Positions 1 to 7,087 of a DNA stretch of 27,240 nt are shown here, in pieces. The DNA is from a virus: the IMG/VR virus record IMGVR_UViG_3300037189_005067, positions 1-27,240 of that record; one strand, 5' to 3'. Below the pieces are notes generated by a model. It did no database searches and had not been told where the DNA came from. It saw only the letters and a program-made list of their open reading frames with translations. Both the position numbers and the translations under genes were made by a program. Numbering within the stretch: position 1 is the first letter of the stretch; the number at the start of each line of letters is the position of its first letter.

Positions 1-56
1 TCTTCTGACGCCCAGTTAGCCGCTGTGTCTCTTCTTAATTTAATCTGCGTTGCCAT
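1..56 (-). CDS. N-terminal fragment of a tail/structural protein (runs off the left edge)
   Basis: The minus strand reads ATG from base 56 and stays open to the window edge, giving 18 codons, MATQIKLRRDTAANWASE. This opening (MATxIKLRRDTAANW) is a recurrent N-terminus of phage tail fibre and structural proteins in T4-like marine phages. A GAGGAT Shine-Dalgarno sits just upstream, immediately after the stop of the preceding minus-strand gene, so the two are probably co-transcribed. The rest of the protein lies outside the window, so its length and exact role cannot be given. The reading frame and ribosome site are seen directly; the structural role is inferred from the N-terminus and the neighbour. 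Confidence 0.7.
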   Translation of the reverse strand, partial: MATQIKLRRDTAANWASE

Positions 57-67
57 TGTTAATCCTC

Positions 68-346
68 TTAATATGTGGTTGCGGCATTGCCGCCGTCAAT
101 TAAAACTGTCAAATTTAACTTATTGTCTGCATCAACGTATGTTGCTGTTATGCCGCTGTGTGTACCGTTGGTAAACATCAATGCCGCATAATCCTGGGCT
201 AATTCCTGTAATTCTGCCGCAGATCCCTGCCCTGCAAGAATGTATAATTCTTCAAAATTTTGATTTGTTTTGTTAAAAGCATCGCGTACTGTGTCGCCAT
301 CTTTAGCGTTTAGCGCAGTACCGATATTAATTGTTTGTTTGGCCAT
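68..346 (-). CDS. Small phage structural / tail-fibre-associated protein
   Basis: The product is 92 residues. It starts MAKQTINIGTA and continues with a GDTVRDAFNKTNQNFEELY stretch. That pattern (NIGTAxNxxxGDxxRxAFxKxNxNFxELY) is common at the N-terminus of tail-fibre or structural proteins of T4-like marine phages, where it probably forms the virion-attachment part. Here almost nothing follows it except a short Gly/Thr/Ala-rich tail, so this may be a stand-alone adaptor or short fibre piece. It reads away from the baseplate gene at 403 and has its own GATAAATA box 28 bases upstream of its ATG. The Shine-Dalgarno is weak (GGGACGAA). It has no enzyme motif, signal peptide or membrane segment. 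Confidence 0.8.
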   Translation of the reverse strand: MAKQTINIGTALNAKDGDTVRDAFNKTNQNFEELYILAGQGSAAELQELAQDYAALMFTNGTHSGITATYVDADNKLNLTVLIDGGNAATTY

Positions 347-374
347 GATTTCGTCCCAATAAGCTCGCTATCAG

Positions 375-382
375 TATTTATC
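375..382 (-). promoter_or_regulatory. Putative T4-type late promoter -10 box (GATAAATA), leftward
   Basis: The minus strand carries GATAAATA, one mismatch from the T4 gp55-dependent late consensus TATAAATA. It lies 28 bases before the ATG of the leftward structural gene, a normal leader length. T4 late promoters need only this -10 element. The assignment rests on consensus match and position. Confidence 0.6.
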
Positions 383-387
383 GTAGC

Positions 388-395
388 GATAAATA
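388..395 (+). promoter_or_regulatory. Putative T4-type late promoter -10 box (GATAAATA), rightward
   Basis: GATAAATA ends only 7 bases before the ATG at 403. With the usual distance from -10 box to start site, the transcript would begin at or beside the start codon. No Shine-Dalgarno precedes that ATG, which fits a leaderless or near-leaderless message. Confidence 0.55.
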
Positions 396-402
396 TATTA
401 CT

Positions 403-2007
403 ATGCCAAGATTAAGCCTTTACAGACCCGAAAAGGGCAATGATTATAAGTTTTTTGACCGCAACATCTACGAGATGTTTCAAGTGGGCGGCGTCGACGT
501 CTTTATACACAAGTATATTGGCACCGATGACGGCACGGCTGTTAAAGATCACACCCAGATTCAAGACTTGTTGTTCTTAGAAAATCGTGATAGAAAATAC
601 AGCGAAGACATTTATACGCTTCGAGGACATTATCAAGTAGCGGACATTGACTTTAACCTCAGTCAGTTTGGTTTATTTTTAAGCAATGATACAATTTTTA
701 TGACAGTTCACATTAATAACAGTGTGGATATTTTAGGTCGTAAAATTATGAGTGGCGATGTTGTAGAACTGCCCAACTTAAAAGACGAATATGCCGCAAA
801 TAATTATGCGGCTTCACTAAAACGCTTCTATGTTGTAGAAGAAGTTAATCGCGCCGCAGAAGGATTTTCAGCAACTTGGTACCCGCACTTATATCGTGTA
901 AAATTAAAAAGCATCGTTGACAGTCAAGAGTACAAAGATCTGTTGGATCGTCCAACAGAAACAGACAACTATGCTGGGGATTATGATCCTACAATAACTT
1001 ACTATCCTGGACAAATTGTAAAATATAAAGGTGTACTCTACGAAGTTATACAGGAAGTTACAGGCAATGAACCAGGAGTCAGTGAAACCAGTGTAGAGCC
1101 AACAGTCACAGACGGCTGGCAGGATTATTATGTAGTTAGTACTACAGATACCTTACGTGATCTAATGAGCACCTATGAAAAAGAAAAGGCCATAGGCGAA
1201 GCAGTAGTGGCGGAAGCAGAAGCCAATGCTAAGAAAAGCGGTTATGAAACCAGTCACTTTTATACATTAAATGTTGATGAGAATACTGGAACAGTCGATT
1301 TAACACTGGTAACATCAGATACTAATGTATCCGTAGATACTAATGTCACAGGCAGTGCATTGCCAATTCGTGACGGCTATGCTGGATATTTGTTAGGGGA
1401 CGGTATAGCACCCAACGGTCCTATTGTTAATGTCGACGATGTCACTATACCTGAAGGACAGGTAGATGCACAGTTTGGTTTTGGTATACAATTTCCCAAT
1501 GGTGCTGCCAGCGGTGATGTATTTTTAAGAACAGATTTTATGCCTAATCGTATGTTTAGATACGATGGACGTCGATGGGTTAAACAGGAAGATAATGTGC
1601 GTATGACATTGAGTAACACAGATGATCGTCAGACACAGAAAACTGGGTTTGTTAATAACACAGAAAAATCTGGAATTAGACAACTGGCATCTGACGTTAT
1701 CTATATTGATTTACTGGGTGATCCAATTTGGGAAAGCGATGGTATCACACAGGATCTACAACTAACAGCAACATCTACAACTGTTACAACCAATGTACCA
1801 TACAATAAAGATTATTTCATTGAAGTATGGATTGACGAACAGAGTAAAGCAAAGAAAGTTACAATGTCAAATACGGGCGGAACTATTGTATTCACAATAG
1901 GACATCCTATACAGGATAACAGCGTAATTAGATATACTATCTTCGATCGTGTAGTAACACAAAGACAGAGCCTAAGTAAAGCTCTTAGACCACAGGCGGA
2001 CAACTAA
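403..2007 (+). CDS. Baseplate wedge-like virion protein (T4 gp8-like, tentative)
   Basis: This 534-residue protein begins MPRLSLYRPEKGNDYKFFDR and continues through a VGGVDVFIHKYIG segment and a QDLLFLENRDRKYSEDIY segment. I recognise this N-terminal half as a conserved virion protein of T4-like marine phages, usually labelled a baseplate wedge subunit (gp8 type). It is longer than T4 gp8 (334 residues). The middle carries a Y-x-PG-x-x-V-x-Y-x-G-x-x-Y stretch (about residues 196-216) that resembles small carbohydrate-binding modules, which may reflect an added surface domain. The gene overlaps the next by one base (TAATG), implying translational coupling. No Shine-Dalgarno is visible before the ATG, but the start matches the family N-terminus. 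It could be another baseplate protein, since no structure comparison was possible. Confidence 0.72.
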   Translation: MPRLSLYRPEKGNDYKFFDRNIYEMFQVGGVDVFIHKYIGTDDGTAVKDHTQIQDLLFLENRDRKYSEDIYTLRGHYQVADIDFNLSQFGLFLSNDTIFMTVHINNSVDILGRKIMSGDVVELPNLKDEYAANNYAASLKRFYVVEEVNRAAEGFSATWYPHLYRVKLKSIVDSQEYKDLLDRPTETDNYAGDYDPTITYYPGQIVKYKGVLYEVIQEVTGNEPGVSETSVEPTVTDGWQDYYVVSTTDTLRDLMSTYEKEKAIGEAVVAEAEANAKKSGYETSHFYTLNVDENTGTVDLTLVTSDTNVSVDTNVTGSALPIRDGYAGYLLGDGIAPNGPIVNVDDVTIPEGQVDAQFGFGIQFPNGAASGDVFLRTDFMPNRMFRYDGRRWVKQEDNVRMTLSNTDDRQTQKTGFVNNTEKSGIRQLASDVIYIDLLGDPIWESDGITQDLQLTATSTTVTTNVPYNKDYFIEVWIDEQSKAKKVTMSNTGGTIVFTIGHPIQDNSVIRYTIFDRVVTQRQSLSKALRPQADN

Positions 2008-3437
2008 TGCAATTCTTTTACGATGGTCAAATAAGACGATATATTGGTCAGGTAATTCGCATGTTAAGCGGATTTAAGTATCAAGCCGCAGACGGAACAC
2101 AACGTACTGTGCCAGTGATGTACGGAGATATGACCCGTCAAGTTGGCAGTATTATCAAAGAAAACTCAGAGAATAAATTATCTAGTGCTCCAAGGATAGC
2201 AGTTTATGTAACTGGCTTGGCCATGGATAAAACAAGACTAAGCGATGCAACTTTTGTCAGCAAAGTACATATTCGTGAACGTGAGTATAACGAAATCACT
2301 GGAGAATATACTGCTAAACAGGGCAACAATTATACTGTAGAACGCTTAATGCCTACGCCATATAAACTGACATTAAAAGCAGATATATGGACCACCAACA
2401 CTGACATGAAATTACAGATCATGGAACAGATATTGATGTTGTTTAATCCAAGTTTAGAAATACAGACCACAGATAATTTCATCGACTGGACTAGTTTAAG
2501 TGTTGTAGATTTAACTGATATAACTTTTAGCAGTCGTAGTGTTCCTGTAGGCGCTGAAACAGAAATCGACATTGGAACTTTAACTTTTGAAACACCAATC
2601 TGGATCAGTCCTCCTACTAAAGTTAAAAAATTAGGTGTAGTTACAGATGTACTAATGAACATATTCGATGCCACTGGCAAAGTCACTCCTGATTTTGTCA
2701 ACGGCAAACCAGTCGCTACAGAATATAATAATACCGGTGGCTTTGGTTTACTAGTTTATAATAATAAATTAAGTCTTCTTAAAGGACGAGAGCCTATTAT
2801 AGAAGATGATGCCGCCGACAGTGTGTTTACTAAAATAGGTGCAGACATCAGTTGGGATTATATTTTTGAACAATACCCAGGAAAATTCCGTACCGGAATC
2901 AGCCAAGTATTTTTAATTCAAGACAACGGCAATCAGATTGTAGGCACACTCAGCGAAGATCAAGATGACAGCACAATATTACATGTGAATTGGGATCAAG
3001 ATACATTTCCAACCAACACATTAATAGCCAACGATGCAAATACTGTATTGCGTGGCACTGTGGATGCTATTGTAGATCCAACAAGATTTAATCCTCGTCC
3101 AAGATTGCCTGGTGGTGCGTTAGACTGGCCTGATATTACCAGTGGTCCGATTAGATACATCATACTAGACAGCATTGGAGACGAAGTAAATGACGACGGC
3201 CCCGATGGCTGGAAAAATCAAGACGGCAGCGATTTTTATGCACAGGCAAACAGTATCATCGAGTGGGCGGGTACACACTGGGAAGTAGTTTTAGATCCTA
3301 ACGATCCTGCATTGGTTGATACACCTGTATACATTACTAATCTAAGAACTGGTATACAGTATAAATTCTTAGAGGGCGAATGGACTAAATCATTTGAAGG
3401 CGAGTATCCTAAAGGTACTTGGCGCATGATATTCTAA
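2007..3437 (+). CDS. Tail sheath stabiliser-like virion protein (T4 gp15-like, tentative)
   Basis: The product is 476 residues. Its first 220 or so (starting MQFFYDGQIRRYIGQVIRML, then VPVMYGDMTRQV, IIKENSENK, PTPYKLTLKADIWTTNTD, LFNPSLEIQT and WISPPTKVKKLGVV) match a conserved T4-like phage protein. That protein is annotated as the proximal tail sheath stabiliser or completion protein, which caps the contractile sheath at the neck. T4 gp15 is 272 residues; here about 230 extra C-terminal residues, rich in Asp and Gly, follow the conserved part. The start codon shares a base with the stop of the upstream baseplate gene, so the two are made together. No Shine-Dalgarno is evident, consistent with coupling. 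The family is fairly clear, but the gp15 assignment itself is by memory of annotated relatives. Confidence 0.7.
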   Translation: MQFFYDGQIRRYIGQVIRMLSGFKYQAADGTQRTVPVMYGDMTRQVGSIIKENSENKLSSAPRIAVYVTGLAMDKTRLSDATFVSKVHIREREYNEITGEYTAKQGNNYTVERLMPTPYKLTLKADIWTTNTDMKLQIMEQILMLFNPSLEIQTTDNFIDWTSLSVVDLTDITFSSRSVPVGAETEIDIGTLTFETPIWISPPTKVKKLGVVTDVLMNIFDATGKVTPDFVNGKPVATEYNNTGGFGLLVYNNKLSLLKGREPIIEDDAADSVFTKIGADISWDYIFEQYPGKFRTGISQVFLIQDNGNQIVGTLSEDQDDSTILHVNWDQDTFPTNTLIANDANTVLRGTVDAIVDPTRFNPRPRLPGGALDWPDITSGPIRYIILDSIGDEVNDDGPDGWKNQDGSDFYAQANSIIEWAGTHWEVVLDPNDPALVDTPVYITNLRTGIQYKFLEGEWTKSFEGEYPKGTWRMIF

Positions 3438-3450
3438 AATAAGTAAGTGC

Positions 3451-3885
3451 ATGAAAGAACAGATTGTCTGCTCTGGCGCACTATTTTATGCCAAAACTAC
3501 TCGAAGATTTTTACTGCTACAAAAAGCAGAAGGTAAACACGCAGGTACTTGGGGATTAGTCGGCGGCACCAACGTTGAAGGCGAAAGTGCTTGGCAAGGA
3601 CTTCAAAGAGAAATTGAAGAAGAAATTGGCAGTGTTCCCAGCATCATTAAAACTATTCCCATAGAGACATTTGTCAGCAACGACAGCGTGTTTAATTTCC
3701 ACACTTATCTCTGCGTAATTGAAAACGAGTTTATTCCTGTATTAAGCAAAGAACACAACGGGTGGGCATGGGCTACAGTAGACAGTGCTCCTAAACCCCT
3801 ACACCAAGGACTGCGTAGTAGTTTTAGTAATAAAATATTACGTACAAAACTTCAAACAGTTTTTGATATAGTAGATTTAATTTGA
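3451..3885 (+). CDS. Nudix hydrolase (MutT/NudE-like)
   Basis: The product is 144 residues, the size of a single Nudix domain. A complete Nudix box (G-x5-E-x7-R-E-U-x-E-E-x-G-U) runs from the Gly of VGGTNVEGES (about residue 37) to REIEEEIGSV (about residue 58), including the metal-binding REIEEE core. These enzymes hydrolyse a nucleoside diphosphate linked to another moiety, for example damaged nucleotides, ADP-ribose or nucleotide sugars; T4 encodes one such enzyme, NudE. The exact substrate is not visible. It follows the virion gene pair by 13 bases in the same direction, with only a weak ribosome site. Its 3' end overlaps the convergent oxygenase gene by 9 bases. Confidence 0.92.
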   Translation: MKEQIVCSGALFYAKTTRRFLLLQKAEGKHAGTWGLVGGTNVEGESAWQGLQREIEEEIGSVPSIIKTIPIETFVSNDSVFNFHTYLCVIENEFIPVLSKEHNGWAWATVDSAPKPLHQGLRSSFSNKILRTKLQTVFDIVDLI

Positions 3886-4494
3886 TAATCTCCACTGATT
3901 ATAAACTTGACTAACAGCCTGTGGTGGGCCGTGTTCTGTATTAAAACTAACAACCACCCGTCTAGTACTACAATTAGCATCAGTGCTGTGCTCTAGCCAA
4001 CTAGGAAATAATATTAACTGTCCTTCCTTGCACTCAACTATGTGATGATTTTCATTTAATTCATTAGATCCTAAAATCATTTCAGCCATTCTACACTGTG
4101 CCACGGGACTGTGAAATTTTAAACCTACAGACCTTTCGGGTGCTTCCACATATAATGCTCCTGAAATTACACTAAGTTCATGCCTATGAGGTTTCACTGC
4201 GTGTCCAGTTTCCATGATATTGAACCAACTGTTGGTTATCTGCACTGGCGCCATTTGTAAATCTAGTGCCATGTCTTTTACCAAACTTTCTATTTTGGCT
4301 CTAAGCCTCCTCACACTAAAATGACTTAAAATTGGAGTCATTGGAGTATTATAAGAACTGCCAGCATCACTAACTAGGCCGTGTGGTCGCAAATTTTTTT
4401 CACTTTGTTTTACCAAATCTTTAAGATTTTGCCACTCGGGCTCAGTGGATAAATCGTGAATATCTATACGTACTGGAAAAATTAATTTCTGCAT
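3877..4494 (-). CDS. 2OG-Fe(II) oxygenase-like protein (PF13759/TIGR02466 type)
   Basis: This 205-residue protein has the double-stranded beta-helix signature of the phage 2OG-Fe(II) oxygenase group. It contains SWFN near residue 89, the iron-site motif PHRHELSVISGALYV (H103, H105), then GQLILFPSWLEHS (distal H169) and RRVVVSFN (R178 or R179 for the 2-oxoglutarate carboxylate). The first ligand pair is HxH rather than HxD, as usual for this subfamily. I chose the ATG at 4494 because MQKLIFPVRI matches the family N-terminus (a short FP-x-x-(I/V) strand). The longer frame from 4569 would start inside the ribosome site of the divergent co-chaperonin gene. It is the only oxygenase on the minus strand, facing the Nudix gene and back to back with the large operon. 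Its substrate is unknown. Confidence 0.85.
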   Translation of the reverse strand: MQKLIFPVRIDIHDLSTEPEWQNLKDLVKQSEKNLRPHGLVSDAGSSYNTPMTPILSHFSVRRLRAKIESLVKDMALDLQMAPVQITNSWFNIMETGHAVKPHRHELSVISGALYVEAPERSVGLKFHSPVAQCRMAEMILGSNELNENHHIVECKEGQLILFPSWLEHSTDANCSTRRVVVSFNTEHGPPQAVSQVYNQWRLSN

Positions 4495-4501
4495 TTGGTG
4501 A

Positions 4502-4509
4502 TATTTAGT
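4502..4509 (-). promoter_or_regulatory. Possible weak late promoter box (ACTAAATA) for the minus-strand oxygenase
   Basis: The minus strand reads ACTAAATA, keeping the TAAATA core of the T4 late box with two mismatches. It ends 7 bases before the ATG at 4494, the same spacing as the box before the gene at 403. No Shine-Dalgarno lies between. The evidence is weak on its own. Confidence 0.3.
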
Positions 4510-4542
4510 ACTCTGTTTTGCTGTAAACAGCGGTTGTGACTC

Positions 4543-4550
4543 TATAAATA
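4543..4550 (+). promoter_or_regulatory. T4-type late promoter -10 box (TATAAATA) heading the oxygenase operon
   Basis: TATAAATA is an exact match to the T4 late promoter consensus. It lies 21 bases before the ATG of the co-chaperonin gene, with a strong GAAAGGAGA Shine-Dalgarno (4558-4566) in between. It is the best promoter candidate for the whole plus-strand unit that ends at the terminator near 17340. Confidence 0.75.
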
Positions 4551-4571
4551 TTCTACAGAAAGGAGACATCG

Positions 4572-4886
4572 ATGTTACTAAAACCAGTACATGATAGATT
4601 AATTGTTAAACGAGACGACCCTGAAAAAGTCAGCAAAGGGGGAATTGTTATACCTGATCAAGCTCAAGAACGTGCAACTCGCGGCACAATTCTAGCCTCG
4701 GGTCCAGGAAAATATGCTGAAAAAACCGGCGTGTTCATCCCTACAACCCTACAACCAGGCACAAAAGTTTTATTTCATCCTTATGCTGGCAGTGAAATGA
4801 AGGTAGGTGAAGAAATATTCTACAATATGCCAGAAGGCGATATTTGGGCTATCATAGAAGAAGATGAAGAACCAACTGCTGTCTAA
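4572..4886 (+). CDS. groES: GroES-like co-chaperonin
   Basis: The product is 104 residues, close to the 97 of bacterial GroES. It opens LKPVHDRLIVKRD, followed by a mobile-loop-like SKGGIVIPDQAQE that would contact GroEL. It ends with a GTKVLFHPYAGSEMKVGEE roof/strand region and a DIWAIIEE C-terminus, matching DILAIVE of bacterial GroES. The role would be capping the host GroEL chamber so phage proteins fold, as T4 gp31 does for the capsid protein. It is clearly GroES-type in sequence rather than gp31-type. It has the clearest promoter and ribosome site in the window and heads the oxygenase operon. Its last 23 bases overlap the next gene. Confidence 0.93.
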   Translation: MLLKPVHDRLIVKRDDPEKVSKGGIVIPDQAQERATRGTILASGPGKYAEKTGVFIPTTLQPGTKVLFHPYAGSEMKVGEEIFYNMPEGDIWAIIEEDEEPTAV

Positions 4887-5421
4887 AGATTATATTATAC
4901 ACCAGATTGATTTTGTTAAAAATAATCAACAGTTATATTCGAATCAATGTATAGAATTACATAAGGCATTGATTCGAATAAATGGGAATATCGATACAAC
5001 TAAATCGTATTGGAAATATAATATTTTTAATGTTAGTTGTAGCAGTTTAGCGTTCTACAGGCTATGGAAGGAACTTAATTTAAAAATAAGAGAATATGTT
5101 GGAGACGATCGTCCATTATGGATGTCTGGGTGGTTAAATTTTCATAAGAGTGATCAAGTTTTAGATTGGCACAATCATAAATTATCTATTTGTCACGGTT
5201 ATGTTAGTATTGATCCAAAAAATACTGTAACAGAATTTGAAAATTATAAAATTACAAATTTGCCTGGGCAGTTGTATCTTGGTCCTAGTGAAAGAATGCA
5301 TCGTGTTTTAGTTTTAGAACCATATTCTGATTATAGGATTACTATAGGATTCGATGTAAGCGATAAGCAAAACGAAGATCATATTAATTCTAATTTTCAT
5401 TCTTTTATACCGGTATTTTAA
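4864..5421 (+). CDS. Divergent 2OG-Fe(II) oxygenase-like protein
   Basis: The product is 185 residues. The C-terminal half has the oxygenase layout: MSGWLNF (about 87-93), DWHNHKLSICHGYV with H103 and H105, GQLYLGPSERMH with distal H146, and YRITIGFDV with R158. The N-terminal half is Asn/Lys-rich and matches nothing I recognise. The first metal pair is HxH. The ATG overlaps the end of the co-chaperonin gene by 23 bases, and the ribosome site is only a weak GAAGAAG, so coupled translation is likely. Base composition becomes strikingly A+T-rich from here. It is assigned as a member of the same superfamily as its neighbours, with moderate certainty that it is active. Confidence 0.75.
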   Translation: MKNQLLSKDYIIHQIDFVKNNQQLYSNQCIELHKALIRINGNIDTTKSYWKYNIFNVSCSSLAFYRLWKELNLKIREYVGDDRPLWMSGWLNFHKSDQVLDWHNHKLSICHGYVSIDPKNTVTEFENYKITNLPGQLYLGPSERMHRVLVLEPYSDYRITIGFDVSDKQNEDHINSNFHSFIPVF

Positions 5422-5422
5422 T

Positions 5423-5911
5423 ATGTTTAAATTTTTAGAAGATCAAGATTTTATTAACAGTAGACAAAATAATAAACATTTTGTTTTTAGAAATCTTGAT
5501 CTAACTACTCCTACCTGGAGTGAAATATTAGAGAATTTAAACCAAACGATTGTTTCTAAATCAAAAATAAAAATTTTAGAGAATCTTGGATTTGTATTTT
5601 TTAATGCAGAAAGAATGTTGTCTGTAAACAGTTTATTAACTGAAATTAAAAAACTTACAGATAGGCCCTGTACAGCACATTGTTATATTTCTTTGTTAGA
5701 AGTATCGCATACATTTGGTAGACATAACGATACATCGGATGTATTTTTTTGGCAAGTACAGGGTCGCACACTATGGAAAGTTGAACAAGGCACAACAACC
5801 TATGAGTATGAATTATTTCCTAATGATTTAATTTATATTCCTAGATTTATATTTCATGATGTAGTACCGCTTGAGCCAAGGGCGGGTATATCTATAGGAA
5901 TTGATTACTAA
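5423..5911 (+). CDS. Mini cupin / JmjC-like oxygenase (Cupin_4 type)
   Basis: The 162-residue product has a cupin core near its C-terminus. FGRHNDTSDVFFWQVQGRTLW (about 98-118) supplies H101 and D103 of an HxD metal site. It is followed by the tight FPNDLIYIPRFIFHDV turn with H145. This arrangement, with FxxQVxGRxxW after the HxD, resembles the Cupin_4 (ROXA/YcfD) ribosomal-protein hydroxylases, which are 2OG-Fe(II) enzymes. It is far smaller than YcfD (about 370 residues) and lacks their C-terminal domains, so only the catalytic barrel is kept. It starts 1 base after the previous stop, with no good Shine-Dalgarno. Hydroxylation of a protein side chain is plausible but inferred. A non-enzymatic metal cupin is the main alternative. 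Confidence 0.75.
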   Translation: MFKFLEDQDFINSRQNNKHFVFRNLDLTTPTWSEILENLNQTIVSKSKIKILENLGFVFFNAERMLSVNSLLTEIKKLTDRPCTAHCYISLLEVSHTFGRHNDTSDVFFWQVQGRTLWKVEQGTTTYEYELFPNDLIYIPRFIFHDVVPLEPRAGISIGIDY

Positions 5912-5912
5912 G

Positions 5913-6503
5913 ATGTTAGAAAATATTAAAGATTATATTTTTGTAAAGAATGTTATACCAAAAGATGTCTGCGAATCTATGGTTAAAGATGTTGCCACAC
6001 GAGCACCGTGGACTAAACATCAATGGCAAAATTACGGGATCGTTAAGGATAGAAAAACAAGTTTTCCGTCTACAGAATTAGACATAGCAGAATCAACTCC
6101 AGAACAAAATAATATACTATACCCATATATGGGCGAAGTATTAAAGGCATATGAAGAACGAATAAAAGAAAATAACAGTTTTGATAGTTTTGTTTCTAAC
6201 TGCGGATTGCATATTGCTTGTCCGGTAAGATTTAATAGATACACAGTGCATACGCAGATGTTAGCACATCATGATCACATACACAGTCTCTTTGACGGTG
6301 AACGTAAAGGAATACCAATTTTATCTATTGTTGGATTACTGAATGATGATTACGAAAAGGGCGGATTTTTCTTTTTTGACGATTACGAAGTAAAGTTATC
6401 TGCTGGAGATATTCTAGTATTTCCTTCTGTGTTTATGTATCCGCATCGCGTTGAAAAAGTATCTAAAGGTACACGATATAGTTTTGTAAGTTGGGCATGG
6501 TAA
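5913..6503 (+). CDS. 2OG-Fe(II) oxygenase, prolyl-4-hydroxylase-like (copy 1 of a tandem pair)
   Basis: This 196-residue protein has the canonical HxD...H...R set: LAHHDHIH (H119, D121), YPHRVEKV (H178) and GTRYSFVSW (R188, 2-oxoglutarate binding). A GGFFFFDD strand lies after the iron site and a GDILVFPS turn before the distal His. This is the classical prolyl-4-hydroxylase layout. The ATG at 5913 is preferred over the TTG at 5901 because MLENIKDYIFVKNVIP aligns with MDKLIDFVRIENAIP of the next gene. It follows the previous stop by 1 base. The next gene is a clear paralogue, so this is a tandem duplication. The protein or peptide substrate is not evident. Confidence 0.92.
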   Translation: MLENIKDYIFVKNVIPKDVCESMVKDVATRAPWTKHQWQNYGIVKDRKTSFPSTELDIAESTPEQNNILYPYMGEVLKAYEERIKENNSFDSFVSNCGLHIACPVRFNRYTVHTQMLAHHDHIHSLFDGERKGIPILSIVGLLNDDYEKGGFFFFDDYEVKLSAGDILVFPSVFMYPHRVEKVSKGTRYSFVSWAW

Positions 6504-7087
6504 TGGATAAGTTAATAGATTTTGTTCGTATTGAAAATGCAATACCTGAAGAATTTTGTGATGAGATTGTAAAAGAAATCTCAAATAATCCTCACTGGGG
6601 TACACATTCCTATCATCCAGGTTTTAATAGACCCACCGTAACACATTTTCCTCCTACAGAATTTGAATTTCTCGATGCAGAAGAACAGTTAAGTTTAAAA
6701 TTAATGCCGTATGTAGAACGTGTTATGAGATCCTACAACACATTCATTAATCAAAATAATAGTTTTGAAGGGTATGATTCTGAAACTGGGGTTACTACCT
6801 GCACTCCTATACGGTTTAATCGCTGTCGAATTCACACACTTGTTGAAGCACACCACGACCATATACACGAATTATTTGGAAAAGGAAACAAAAGTATACC
6901 TTCAGTTTCAGTAGTTGGACTGCTTAATGATTCATTTACTGGTGGCGAATTTGTTATGTTTAAAGACACTGATATGAAATTGAAGAAGGGCGATATTATT
7001 GTATTTCCTTCTAACTATCTGTACCCGCATCGTGTTGAAAAAGTTAAAAGCGGAGTTAGAGTAAGTTTTGTTACTTGGGCGTTTTAA
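6503..7087 (+). CDS. 2OG-Fe(II) oxygenase, prolyl-4-hydroxylase-like (copy 2)
   Basis: This 194-residue paralogue of the preceding gene shares the (L/V)xAHHDHIHxLF iron-site motif (H117, D119), a GLLND segment, the GGEFVMFKD strand, the GD-I-x-VFPS turn, YPHRVEKV (H176) and the terminal SFV(S/T)WA(W/F) (R186 just before). Sequence drift is greatest in the N-terminal third, suggesting different substrates on a shared catalytic core. Its ATG shares a base with the upstream stop (TAATG), so translation is coupled. An in-frame ATG at 6497 is possible but lies inside the upstream gene and does not extend homology. The catalytic set is complete, so activity is likely. Confidence 0.92.
   Translation: MDKLIDFVRIENAIPEEFCDEIVKEISNNPHWGTHSYHPGFNRPTVTHFPPTEFEFLDAEEQLSLKLMPYVERVMRSYNTFINQNNSFEGYDSETGVTTCTPIRFNRCRIHTLVEAHHDHIHELFGKGNKSIPSVSVVGLLNDSFTGGEFVMFKDTDMKLKKGDIIVFPSNYLYPHRVEKVKSGVRVSFVTWAF

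Larger units (their letters stand above)
375..395. repeat. Perfect 9+3+9 inverted repeat containing divergent late-promoter boxes
   Basis: Bases 375-383 (TATTTATCG) are exactly reverse-complementary to 387-395 (CGATAAATA), separated by TAG. Each arm contains GATAAATA reading outward. The element lies in the 56-base gap between two divergently oriented structural genes. It therefore looks like a symmetric two-way late promoter rather than a terminator: there is no GC-rich stem or T-run. Confidence 0.8.

Noticed and set aside
2330-2707. 125-residue minus-strand reading frame opposite the sheath-stabiliser-like gene
   Set aside because: It is a shadow of a well-conserved coding gene, with no ribosome site and no recognisable protein.
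4495-4569. Longer N-terminus (25 extra residues) for the minus-strand oxygenase from the ATG at 4569
   Set aside because: That ATG lies against the ribosome site of the divergent co-chaperonin gene, and the extra residues do not match the family. MQKLIFPVRI is the usual start.
5901-7086. TTG starts at 5901, 6491 and 7075 in the plus operon
   Set aside because: They lie inside the preceding genes, while an ATG with a stop overlap or 1-base gap follows a few codons later and aligns with paralogues.
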